Shown here in pieces: positions 14,224 to 21,542 of a stretch of 22,376 bases of DNA. The DNA lies in the IMG/VR virus record IMGVR_UViG_3300017776_000220, positions 1 through 22,376 of that record, one strand, 5' to 3'. This DNA is from a virus. How positions within the stretch are numbered: the first letter of the stretch is position 1; every line of letters begins with the position of its first letter. Below the pieces are notes generated by a model. That model saw only the letters and a list, made by a program, of their open reading frames with translations. It was not told the DNA's origin and did not search any database. Position numbers and translations under genes: made by a program.

Positions 14224-16112
14224 TATCTTCTACCATCAGGCTGTATATACATTCTAGTATATCCTAGTCTCCATTGCACTCCTAGTCTGTTTCCTGCGTC
14301 TGCATCATCATCGCTTTGCAGTCTTAACACAGCCTGTCTTGCTCTAGTTCGTACATTTAACTCGTTGGTATTATTAGAAACATCTTTAGTTACTTTGGTT
14401 GATAGACTTTCAGCAGGGAAGTTTCTTGTTTTTATTTGCATATTAATTAAAGGTCCGCCACTGGATGTATTGGTCCCATAAAACTTAAGATCAGGAATAA
14501 TTTTGCTAATAAAAGCAAAGTCGTTGCCTTCTTGTAAATCAAAGTCAGAGCTTTCAATAAAGACATTATCCATTGGAGAGCCGTCTGCATCTTCTCCTGT
14601 TTCTTGGTTATATAAATAACCATTTTCAGTAGCCAGTGGTGCAACAAATACATCTTCATCAAGCCAAGCAGTTCTAACTAACTCACCTATGCTCCATGTA
14701 TTTTCTAAATAGTTATATATAACGTAGCGTGATATCTCGCCTGTATTATCTTGAGTTGATGGATAAAACCACCAAACTTCGTTGTATTGTTTATTAACCA
14801 ATGCAAAACATTTAAACAGTTGTGATAAGTTTAAATTTTCTTGCACATAATTCAGCACAGTACATTCCAAACTTTGCACGCTACCGTTGTAACGATAAAA
14901 ACCATCTTCAGTCATCCAGTAAACACCATTGGGTGCATTAATGCATGCGTTAGGTCCAACCATTCCCACGCCTTGATTTATTAAATTAACAGCAAATGTT
15001 AATGGTGGTCCTACGAACTGTATTGAATATAAAGCTGAGTCAGTCCATACAAGGGTTTCTTGCCTTGATCTTATGCCACCAATGATCTCACTACCAACTG
15101 AAAGTCTAACCGATCCTGCTGTGTTTGTTGTTTGTGGCTCCCACTCAGTAATGCTTTCTTGATCTGAAAAAGCCACAAGCATAGGATCAATAGTTCCCGT
15201 TCTAGCTGTTCCTGCGTCATTAATTGGATCGGCACCCAAAACAAAAACATGTCTGTCTGTTTCAGAAACAATGCTTTGTAAGCCTACGGTGGGAGCTAAG
15301 TTTGCTCCTGATAAAGATGTTATATTGACGGCTCTTGTGGATGTGCCACCTGATTGATCCCAGTAAAAAATGCCTCCGCCTCTTGGATGCAATATTAGGT
15401 CTTCACCAAAATTATCTGAAGCCCATAGTCGCAACTGGTTTGTAAAACCCAAAGAGGTTGCAGAACCAAATGCAGACGAACCCCAACCATCAATACCCCA
15501 ACCAGTTGATGCTACAAAATTATCAAGCCCAGTATTAAGTTGGTAAGCACCTACTACGCTACTGCCTCCATTGCCCGTGTCACTAGCATTTGCTAATACA
15601 GCATCGCCATTTGTATCTTTGGCTTCTATCAAATATGAATTAGCATTAACAATGGTTGCAATCTGATATTCTTGATTGAGTACAGTAGCAGTAATGTTGC
15701 CACCAAGACTGGCTGATCCTGAAAAAGTTACAAAGTCGTTTTGTGCCGCACCGTGTGCTGTATCACTTACAGTGATAGTAGCATCACCATTGGTAGCAGA
15801 AAATGTTACATCCCCTGCACTTGTTGTAAGTCGTATAGGGGTTATATCATAAAAGCCCGAACCTTCCTGTACATAAGCCTTTAAATTAGTTCCTAGAAAT
15901 AAGTATTTAGTGCCTGCCAAAGAAATCCACGCAAATAAATTTCTACATGTGCCTAAAAAAGATGTGGTAGTATTTTTTGCCCAACCGCCTATTTTTTCAG
16001 CAAAACCTTTTCTGAAACGAACAAGAGAAGAATCGAACCAACCACCTGCATTTGTGTAGTCGGTTCCTTCTCTATCTATTCCTGCTTTAAACTGAAACTT
16101 TGCGTATGGCAT
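14223..16112 (-). CDS. P22 gp10-like packaged DNA stabilisation protein (tail hub)
   Basis: 629 residues. The N-terminus (FKAGIDREGTDYTNAGGWFD, then SLVRFRKGFAEKIGGW) is typical of the phage stabilisation protein family in podoviruses. The body is made of repeated beta segments with Trp/Tyr pairs (ETLVWTDSALYSIQF, NGVYWMTEDGFYRYNG, YNEVWWFYPST), fitting a beta-propeller. In P22 this protein closes the portal channel after packaging and joins the tail needle. The start has only a weak site and lies 12 nt after the previous stop. The family call is confident. Confidence 0.8.
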   Translation of the reverse strand: MPYAKFQFKAGIDREGTDYTNAGGWFDSSLVRFRKGFAEKIGGWAKNTTTSFLGTCRNLFAWISLAGTKYLFLGTNLKAYVQEGSGFYDITPIRLTTSAGDVTFSATNGDATITVSDTAHGAAQNDFVTFSGSASLGGNITATVLNQEYQIATIVNANSYLIEAKDTNGDAVLANASDTGNGGSSVVGAYQLNTGLDNFVASTGWGIDGWGSSAFGSATSLGFTNQLRLWASDNFGEDLILHPRGGGIFYWDQSGGTSTRAVNITSLSGANLAPTVGLQSIVSETDRHVFVLGADPINDAGTARTGTIDPMLVAFSDQESITEWEPQTTNTAGSVRLSVGSEIIGGIRSRQETLVWTDSALYSIQFVGPPLTFAVNLINQGVGMVGPNACINAPNGVYWMTEDGFYRYNGSVQSLECTVLNYVQENLNLSQLFKCFALVNKQYNEVWWFYPSTQDNTGEISRYVIYNYLENTWSIGELVRTAWLDEDVFVAPLATENGYLYNQETGEDADGSPMDNVFIESSDFDLQEGNDFAFISKIIPDLKFYGTNTSSGGPLINMQIKTRNFPAESLSTKVTKDVSNNTNELNVRTRARQAVLRLQSDDDADAGNRLGVQWRLGYTRMYIQPDGRR

Positions 16113-16124
16113 GTTTCATTGCTA

Positions 16125-16556
16125 CTAAGCGATTCTGATAATAGCTGTACCTGAAGCTGCCGCAGGAAATACAATTGTAAAGTCTCCTGCTGTAGAGGTT
16201 TTGTCTCCACCAAAGTCAATGGTTGCTACGGATGGGTCGCCTGAAGCAGTATCATTGTAGATCATGCATCCTCTAGCAGTAACAGTAGCTGTACCAAAAG
16301 TTAAATCAGCAAAGTCAGTAAACGCAGTGGTTCCTGAACTTGTTGGATTAATATTTGTTAGAGCTGCTCCGCCTGAAGTATAGTTTGTTCCACTTGCTTG
16401 ACCTGTTGTAGTAAAAGCAGTTGTGGTAGCACCCAAAGTAGCTGAACTTGTGTACAAAGCTAATTTAAAAGAATTTCCACCCGAAGCCAAGAAATTGTGC
16501 TTGCCTTCAAGTAACTCTTTTTTAAAACTTGTTGTAAGTGTTGATGTAATTGCCAT
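16125..16556 (-). CDS. Small beta-rich phage structural protein
   Basis: 143 residues. AGGAAA precedes the ATG at 16556. The start (TSFKKELLEGKHNF) and FKLALYTSSATLGATTTAF are typical of a widespread phage protein found with tail or head genes. The rest is Thr/Ser/Gly/Ala-rich beta sheet with a C-terminus ending SGTAIIRIA. Probably a virion surface or tail component. It precedes the stabilisation-protein gene. Confidence 0.7.
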   Translation of the reverse strand: MAITSTLTTSFKKELLEGKHNFLASGGNSFKLALYTSSATLGATTTAFTTTGQASGTNYTSGGAALTNINPTSSGTTAFTDFADLTFGTATVTARGCMIYNDTASGDPSVATIDFGGDKTSTAGDFTIVFPAAASGTAIIRIA

Positions 16557-16558
16557 AA

Positions 16559-16849
16559 TTATAGTTTCCTAATTAAATCAGCAGAGTCTTTGAATCCTGC
16601 TTTTTCTAATTTGTTATTAATGGTAATCCTATCACTTTTTATAGCATTTTGCATATACAGTTCTATTACTTTTTCAATATTATCTTTGAACTCCCGAACC
16701 TGTTTTTTTACATCATCAGGTGCTTCATCGCTGACAGCAATAATTCTTTCGATGCATCTTTTAGCCCAAAAATCTACAGGATGCCCACCTTCTGTGGTGG
16801 TGTGTACTTCAATCATTCCTAAATTAGTTAAAGTTGTATCTTCAATCAT
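16559..16849 (-). CDS. Hypothetical protein, helical, conserved phage type
   Basis: 96 residues with AAGGAG upstream inside the end of the previous gene; its ATG directly follows that gene's TAA. It contains HTTTEGGHPVDFWAKRCIERI, a segment I have met in small phage proteins, and a long helix (VKKQVREFKDNIEKVIELYM). No enzymatic motif. It may be a chaperone or assembly factor, without proof. Confidence 0.7.
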   Translation of the reverse strand: MIEDTTLTNLGMIEVHTTTEGGHPVDFWAKRCIERIIAVSDEAPDDVKKQVREFKDNIEKVIELYMQNAIKSDRITINNKLEKAGFKDSADLIRKL

Positions 16850-17581
16850 TTACCACTCCTTTGGCTCTACAGGATTTGTTTTATCATCATGCCTACCAAT
16901 CAATTGTGGCTCAACTGGCATTCTGTTTACTGCTAACTCACTCATTTTTTTTACAATCATCTTCTTGCCATCCAACAAAGGCACCAATGGGTCTTTTAAT
17001 CTGTGATAACCATAAAGCTTTTCACGAGTTTCTACATTTGTATCTAATAATGTTGATGATCCTGCTACACCAACCTGCATGTCTGCGTGCATGCATTTTG
17101 ATAACCAAAATTCTACGCAAGCTCTGCCCGATTCAGCAAAATGTAAGTTGCCTTTATAAGTAAAATCAACGCCATAAATTTTTAAAGTTCCAACCTTGTT
17201 CCATAAGGCGAAAGCTATTGCATAAGCAACAGTGTTGTTAAGGTAACAACAATTAAGATCAGCCACAATTTCATTAATTGGATATAAAACTAAATTTTTA
17301 GCTCTTTCATCTAATTCGCATGTATATATCGGCTTATCACCCGTGGTAAGCATTCTTTTCATGCCAGTGGTTTGACCCCCTGCATCATCTGTGTCTAAAA
17401 ACCTAGATGGTGGGTCCATCATAAAAGTTCTATCGTGATATATAACAGAGCCTACAGCATTAATGCCCCACACCTCGTCAAAGTGATCGCCATGAGATGC
17501 AGCTAAATTATAGTCAAACCAACTTCGACCCAAGCCAACAATGGCTACAGTCTTGCCCTCAAGTTTTTTTATTCTCTTCAT
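16850..17581 (-). CDS. Rossmann-like DUF115-type protein, possible glycosyltransferase
   Basis: 243 residues; GAGAGGAG lies before the ATG at 17581. The N-terminus (KTVAIVGLGRSWFDYN, GLGRS at 16-20) is a nucleotide-binding-type loop, with WGINA (38-42), YGVDFTYKG (136-144) and SGRACVEFWL (151-160). These are features of a phage family resembling DUF115/MptE-like and sugar-transfer proteins. It lies among tail genes, so it could modify virion or host-surface glycans. Substrate and activity are unknown; the Rossmann call is good, the glycosyltransferase idea only possible. Confidence 0.6.
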   Translation of the reverse strand: MKRIKKLEGKTVAIVGLGRSWFDYNLAASHGDHFDEVWGINAVGSVIYHDRTFMMDPPSRFLDTDDAGGQTTGMKRMLTTGDKPIYTCELDERAKNLVLYPINEIVADLNCCYLNNTVAYAIAFALWNKVGTLKIYGVDFTYKGNLHFAESGRACVEFWLSKCMHADMQVGVAGSSTLLDTNVETREKLYGYHRLKDPLVPLLDGKKMIVKKMSELAVNRMPVEPQLIGRHDDKTNPVEPKEW

Positions 17582-17603
17582 TTTTCTCCTCTCAAAAAGA
17601 AAA

Positions 17604-18251
17604 TTAAGTTACATTAATTCTTAGCGAATCATACCTCATTTCATCCCTTGTATCTCTGCCTTCACCTAGGTTCTTAAGTCTAGCCAAGGCTTCTTTGAAT
17701 TTAGATTCTAATATGCCTATTTCTGCTTGGGGCAATTTTAAAAATATAGCACCCTCGACCAAACAACCGTATAGAAGCGTATCAGGAGCTTCTGTTGATA
17801 AATAAGTGGTACCATCAGACGCACCTGCTGTTAATGATGCAGGTCGTGCCAAATAATGCAATTCAACGGTATACCCTTGATCAGGCACAGGAGATACTTC
17901 AAAGCTTGATTGATCAAAAATAGAATAATACTTTGGCTTTCCTGTGGTTGTTGCATTTGAAGAATACTCTTTAATAAAAGAATTATGCTTAAAATCTAAA
18001 TAGGTATATTCATTGCTATCAATAACAGCCAAAGAAAAACTACCTAGCCAGTCAGTTGGTGTTGCTAAGAACCTGTTACTTGCAGAAAGGTTTCCTTGAA
18101 CATTTTTTCTTTGATCGGGTAGTTGAACTACTTTGAATATTCTTTCTTCAGCCTGTGTAATAAATGTATCAAGTTGATTTACGAAAGTTGTTTCGTCAGT
18201 CTCAAGATAATCTTGAACGGCTGTTTTTAATGTTGCTAATGTAAAACTCAT
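17604..18251 (-). CDS. Head-tail adaptor / tail connector protein
   Basis: 215 residues, ATGA overlap with the zinc-ribbon gene. The opening (TLATLKTAVQDYLETDETTF) with ITQAEERIFKVVQLPDQRKN, followed by beta strands (TDWLGSFSLAVIDSNEYTYL) and a helical end, matches a common phage adaptor group (podovirus gp4/gp11-like). Such proteins ring the portal and connect it to the tail. Context with the next two genes agrees. Confidence 0.7.
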   Translation of the reverse strand: MSFTLATLKTAVQDYLETDETTFVNQLDTFITQAEERIFKVVQLPDQRKNVQGNLSASNRFLATPTDWLGSFSLAVIDSNEYTYLDFKHNSFIKEYSSNATTTGKPKYYSIFDQSSFEVSPVPDQGYTVELHYLARPASLTAGASDGTTYLSTEAPDTLLYGCLVEGAIFLKLPQAEIGILESKFKEALARLKNLGEGRDTRDEMRYDSLRINVT

Positions 18252-18565
18252 GTGTTTGTTACCGTAACCGTACCCAATGCAGACTCTAGTGCATCAGGAA
18301 CTGTAAGTGCTGTTCCTATTATACCCAAATCCCAATTTGTATAAACCGTAAAATTGCTTGGTACTACGCTAGTATCAACTCTTGGATTGTTTAAGGCTTC
18401 AGGGTCAGCTAAATTTCTTCTTGTTTCTAACTGTGGATGTTTTGGCTCATAACATTCAGGACAGGTTCTATAACCATTCCATTCTTTTCTAAGCTCACGC
18501 AAGCCATACCTAAAACCACATCTATCACAGATACCATACGCATTCTTTTCCGATGCGAATGCCAT
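18248..18565 (-). CDS. Zinc-ribbon virion protein
   Basis: 105 residues, starting in a TAATG overlap with the gene before it. C13-x2-C16 (CDRC) and C35-x2-C38 (CPEC) form a clear zinc ribbon, followed by a basic linker (PKHPQLETRRNLADPE) and a C-terminal beta region ending GTVTVTNT. Similar proteins lie next to connector genes in many podoviruses. A structural or DNA-contact role is likely. Confidence 0.72.
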   Translation of the reverse strand: MAFASEKNAYGICDRCGFRYGLRELRKEWNGYRTCPECYEPKHPQLETRRNLADPEALNNPRVDTSVVPSNFTVYTNWDLGIIGTALTVPDALESALGTVTVTNT

Positions 18566-19257
18566 TATGCGTAATCGTATGCCCTAGTATCAGGGGTTGC
18601 TCTAAATGATGCCCTATCTTCATCTTGGCTTAAAGCTCTTTCAAACTCTTCTTCATAAAGTTGTTTTAACATGCCCGTTCTTTCAGGAGCTTTTTTTAAG
18701 GATAAATAGTAAGCCAATCCTGCACTTAGGCAAGGATAGAACCTAAAAGGCATTTGTACTGTATTTGTTGATGCATCAACATCATCCATACGCATAATCC
18801 TATTTACATACAAAACATCTGTTGAGTTTTCAGGGGCATTGTATAAATAAATTTTTGGCGTTATTTGTTTGTCTACAAAATATTGAGACGGTCTGCCTTG
18901 TGCAGTTTTATCAGGAACAGCGGCATATTCACTTCTTGAGATTTGATTCATTTGCAAATCACTTGGCGTACCATTGGTTGTTCTTCTTATAAAAGCATCC
19001 AACACATCAATAACAGCCGATGGGTTTGTTGCATCTAAATCATAAGATGTTGTTCCCTGTGTTAAAGCAATCGATGTTTGTGAAATAGTCCATTGATTCA
19101 ACCCACGGTTAGCCCATTCAGCCAACAATAAATTTAAACTGCGTTTTGCAGTTTTTAAATCGTATGCTGTGCGTAGCTCAAGACCGCATCTTTCAAATGC
19201 TTCTTCTATGTATTCAGCTACATCTAGCTCAAAGTTTTTACTTCCTGAAGTTGCCAC
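18565..19257 (-). CDS. gp4-like head completion / tail accessory protein
   Basis: 230 residues, GTG start (19255-19257) with GAGG upstream. ELDVAEYIEEAFERCGLEL, KTAKRSLNLLLAEWANRGLN and the Trp-containing segment QWTISQTSIALTQG are characteristic of the P22 gp4-like tail accessory/connector family. The C-terminal half includes PFRFYPCLSAGLAYYLSLKK and a helix. It attaches to the portal and accepts later tail parts. It begins 2 nt after the upstream stop. Confidence 0.75.
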   Translation of the reverse strand: MATSGSKNFELDVAEYIEEAFERCGLELRTAYDLKTAKRSLNLLLAEWANRGLNQWTISQTSIALTQGTTSYDLDATNPSAVIDVLDAFIRRTTNGTPSDLQMNQISRSEYAAVPDKTAQGRPSQYFVDKQITPKIYLYNAPENSTDVLYVNRIMRMDDVDASTNTVQMPFRFYPCLSAGLAYYLSLKKAPERTGMLKQLYEEEFERALSQDEDRASFRATPDTRAYDYA

Positions 19258-19259
19258 GC

Positions 19260-19934
19260 CTAATCCTCGTTGTATAAATTATCGAAAACTCGATTTACAT
19301 CCAATGTATAGTCTAAATCAGATTTAGAGTAATGTATATGTGCAGAAGGTTTAAAATCAGGTGCATCACTGCCTGTTTCAAACCAAGCAGGGTGTGTAAC
19401 CCTTACCCTATTATTGGGCAACGCTACAATATTTCCAGTCCACTCACCTGCGTCTAATAACTCTAATACATGACTGCTTTTGTGTTGTGCAGGATCATCA
19501 GCTATTTCGCTTTCTGCATAATCTACAGTGAAATAATACTTTGCAGGAAACATCTTACCATCTATCTTTGCAAGCCAAGGGCAGGGTGTTGCTCTATCTA
19601 TAACATAAACAGAATTATGATGTGATGAACAATCCCATGGTTGTGCATCATGCACTGCCATAGGTTCTGCCCATTCTTCAAATGGTGTGTCTGCAACCAA
19701 GGCGGTTATTGGCATTCTTGCCCACATAGCTCCACCGTGTGCTGTATCTTCAGGCTCACCGTCTGCTTCTATGCCAGTGAAGATTAAATGAAATCCTAAG
19801 CAACGATTTGGCATAGTAGTAACGCCTATAGCCATAGCGTGCAAAAACTCACCATGATATTGCTCATGGTTATGTGTGTACTCTCTTCTCACCCAACACT
19901 TAAAGTGTGGGATATTACTGTATAAATAAGACAC
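19260..19934 (-). CDS. Conserved marine-phage hypothetical protein
   Basis: 224 residues from GTG (19932-19934), which overlaps the TAG of the upstream gene (TAGTG). It is rich in His, Trp and Pro (HNHEQYHGEFLHAM, DAQPWDCSSHHNSVYVIDR) and beta-like. I recall close relatives in marine phages but no assigned function. Its position between basic proteins and connectors makes a virion assembly role possible. Start choice follows the overlap; no strong site is visible. Confidence 0.65.
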   Translation of the reverse strand: MSYLYSNIPHFKCWVRREYTHNHEQYHGEFLHAMAIGVTTMPNRCLGFHLIFTGIEADGEPEDTAHGGAMWARMPITALVADTPFEEWAEPMAVHDAQPWDCSSHHNSVYVIDRATPCPWLAKIDGKMFPAKYYFTVDYAESEIADDPAQHKSSHVLELLDAGEWTGNIVALPNNRVRVTHPAWFETGSDAPDFKPSAHIHYSKSDLDYTLDVNRVFDNLYNED

Positions 19935-20116
19935 TACTTACTTACTTTTCCGCCCTTCTTGTAACCTTTTGTGCTTATTTTTCCGCCTTTTTTGTAGCCT
20001 TTAGATTTCATCGCACCGCCTTTTTTCATGCCCTTTGATTTCATCATGCCACCTTTTTTCATGCCTTTGGATTTGACCATACCACCGCTAGCATATCCTT
20101 TAGTTTTCTTGTGCAT
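19934..20116 (-). CDS. Lys/Gly-rich repeat protein, no acidic residues
   Basis: 60 residues with AGGAG upstream. After MHKKTKGYASGG come four near-copies of an 11-residue unit: two residues, then KSKG(M/Y)KKGG or STKGYKKGG, and the tail KVSK. It has 21 Lys and neither Asp nor Glu. Such a protein would bind DNA or RNA non-specifically, or coat negatively charged virion surfaces. The family is unknown, and the repeat is also visible in DNA (33-bp units). Confidence 0.65.
   Translation of the reverse strand: MHKKTKGYASGGMVKSKGMKKGGMMKSKGMKKGGAMKSKGYKKGGKISTKGYKKGGKVSK
19949..20080 (-). repeat. Four tandem 33-bp units coding 11-residue KG repeats
   Basis: Units encode residues 13-23, 24-34, 35-45 and 46-56 of the Lys/Gly-rich protein. 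The first two differ at one residue only (MVKSKGMKKGG and MMKSKGMKKGG); the third and fourth have diverged. This suggests growth by tandem duplication. Confidence 0.7.
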
Positions 20117-20145
20117 TATTGCTCCTAATTAAAATACTTATTCTA

Positions 20146-20415
20146 TCACTTTTTTCTTTTGGCAAAAGTTTTTACATTGGTTGGTTTGCCACCAACACCT
20201 TGTTTCTTTGATCTTTTTCTTGTGACTGCTGATTTGATTTGTGATTTGGTCATTGACCGTGCTTTTGATTTAGGTACACATTTAGGATATTTTCTTTTTG
20301 ATCCTTTTGCAGATTTTCTTCCGCACTTCTTAAACCCACCACCTTTTTTTGGTGATCCAATGTCTACCCACTCATCCTTGAACCATTTCTTGAGTCCGCC
20401 TGATCGCTTAGTCAT
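20146..20415 (-). CDS. Small basic protein, DUF5872-like
   Basis: 89 residues, TAATG overlap with the upstream gene. KKWFKDEWVDIGSPKKGGGF, then KCGRKSA, RKYPKCVPKSKA and MTKSQIKSAVTRKR match the pattern I recall for DUF5872 proteins of marine phages. It is very basic with two conserved-looking Cys. Function unknown; basic charge and late position suggest a packaged or DNA-associated protein. Confidence 0.7.
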   Translation of the reverse strand: MTKRSGGLKKWFKDEWVDIGSPKKGGGFKKCGRKSAKGSKRKYPKCVPKSKARSMTKSQIKSAVTRKRSKKQGVGGKPTNVKTFAKRKK

Positions 20416-20768
20416 TAGCCACGCATCTTGGTTTTCTTTCTGCGATCATTCATAACCGCACCACAACCACGAGCTATAAAACTTTTAACGCCTGCACCCT
20501 TTTTAACTGTGCCACCATTTGCCATAAAGCCCATCTCGTTGCGTACTTGTTTAGGTAACTTAGGTAACCCCTTGTTGCCTTTGGGTATTGGTTTTAGACT
20601 TTTTTCCATAATTCCACCTTTAGCTTTATATTGACCGCCCATTCTTTTGTATTCTTTAACCATCCAAGCATTTGCATAAGCTGATGGATAAACATCAAAC
20701 TTAGCCTTTGCTTTAGACTTAGCTTTACTATAAAGACTTGGATTTTTTACATTGTCAGGTACTGCCAT
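20415..20768 (-). CDS. Small basic protein found with DUF5872-type genes
   Basis: 117 residues; the ATG follows the upstream TAA directly, with AGGTGG just before. The N-terminal half (PDNVKNPSLYSKAKSKAKAK, SAYANAWMVKEYKRMGG) is a pattern common to small phage proteins near DUF5872. The second half holds KAKGGIMEKS, MANGGTVKKG and the end KSFIARGCGAVMNDRRKKT. Function unknown. Confidence 0.7.
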   Translation of the reverse strand: MAVPDNVKNPSLYSKAKSKAKAKFDVYPSAYANAWMVKEYKRMGGQYKAKGGIMEKSLKPIPKGNKGLPKLPKQVRNEMGFMANGGTVKKGAGVKSFIARGCGAVMNDRRKKTKMRG

Positions 20769-21077
20769 TTAACATTTCCACCTTCGCCTTGCTTGGCGTA
20801 TTCTTGAGTTAGGATCATTCCTAGTTTTTGCCGAACTGCGTTTAAGTTGTCCAAGCGATCTAGCACAATAAGACTTACGCCTTTTTGCCGCTTTGCTTCC
20901 TTTTTTAACTTTACCAGTTACGGCTGTTTTTAATTTAGAACCGGGGTTAGCTTTTCTGTAAGCCTTAACACCCTTTTTCGTCATGCCTGCACCCTTTTTA
21001 GTAGGGCGATAATTAGCTCCCTTACCTTTTGTGGTTTTGGGTATGCTTTTAGCTTTTTTTTTCTTTTTTTCAGCCAT
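20769..21077 (-). CDS. Small basic protein, DUF6321-like
   Basis: 102 residues from the ATG at 21077; a TTG two codons earlier is less likely. A poly-Lys start (AEKKKKKAKS) is followed by KKGVKAYRKANPGSKLKTAV, KKGSKAAKRRKSYCA and DPNSRIRQARRRWKC, matching the DUF6321 pattern as I remember it. Only weak base pairing for a ribosome binding site is present; a perfect hairpin with a UUCG loop lies 10 nt upstream. Function unknown. Confidence 0.72.
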   Translation of the reverse strand: MAEKKKKKAKSIPKTTKGKGANYRPTKKGAGMTKKGVKAYRKANPGSKLKTAVTGKVKKGSKAAKRRKSYCARSLGQLKRSSAKTRNDPNSRIRQARRRWKC

Positions 21078-21087
21078 ATCCAAAAGC

Positions 21088-21111
21088 GTAGCAATGCCGA
21101 AGCATTGCTAC
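21088..21111 (-). promoter_or_regulatory. Perfect 10-bp hairpin with UUCG tetraloop
   Basis: On the minus strand GTAGCAATGC-TTCG-GCATTGCTAC, a C(UUCG)G loop of high stability. It lies between the second decoration-like gene and the DUF6321-like start. Only GCTTTTG follows, so it is at best a weak terminator; mRNA end protection, processing, or control of the adjacent start are alternatives. Confidence 0.7.
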
Positions 21112-21119
21112 TTTAAATA

Positions 21120-21527
21120 TTAACTACCATAGTTTTTGATCAGCGTAAGCACGATAACGTAGGAGTCACCACTGCTTGCACCTGCGGTAGTCAGGTTTAT
21201 ATCACCTGTTTTACCACTGCCCGATGTATTTGCTAGACCGCCAAACTCAGTAAAATCTTCTGAATCTGCATAGTTTGCATTTAAGTCCCAACAAATAGTG
21301 TCGGTTGTTGCATCCCATAAGAGTTTTACACTCATCCCAAAGGTCGAATAACAAATTTTTGCAAGACGTACGCCTGTACAAACCTGCCCATTGCTACTTG
21401 TATTCAAGCCACTTACATCGATTTTGGTAACTGCTGTTTCGCCTGTACCGTCTGATGTGTTAGTGAGTTGGATTACAGCGAGCCTATCACTATCTACTAT
21501 AGTTGTTGAAGTTACTGCATCTGCCAT
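21120..21527 (-). CDS. Beta-rich structural protein, probable head decoration type
   Basis: 135 residues with AGGAG upstream. It has a Thr/Ser/Asp-rich beta pattern (VDSDRLAVIQLTNTSDGTGE, KIDVSGLN, VKLLWDATTDTICWDLN) typical of small phage capsid-surface or decoration proteins, and ends SYVIVLTLIKNYGS. It is second in the late operon. Decoration is inferred from location and fold. Confidence 0.65.
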   Translation of the reverse strand: MADAVTSTTIVDSDRLAVIQLTNTSDGTGETAVTKIDVSGLNTSSNGQVCTGVRLAKICYSTFGMSVKLLWDATTDTICWDLNANYADSEDFTEFGGLANTSGSGKTGDINLTTAGASSGDSYVIVLTLIKNYGS

Positions 21528-21542
21528 AATTAGCTCCTAAAA

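Noticed and set aside
16590-17006. 138-codon hydrophobic plus-strand ORF, possible membrane protein
   Set aside because: Antisense to two well-supported genes; hydrophobicity arises from complement of Lys/Asp/Glu codons.
19895-19912. AACACTTAAAGTGT palindrome resembling the early operator
   Set aside because: It lies within codons for PHFKCWV of a late gene, lacks the 10-bp direct spacing and has no promoter next to it; best taken as chance.
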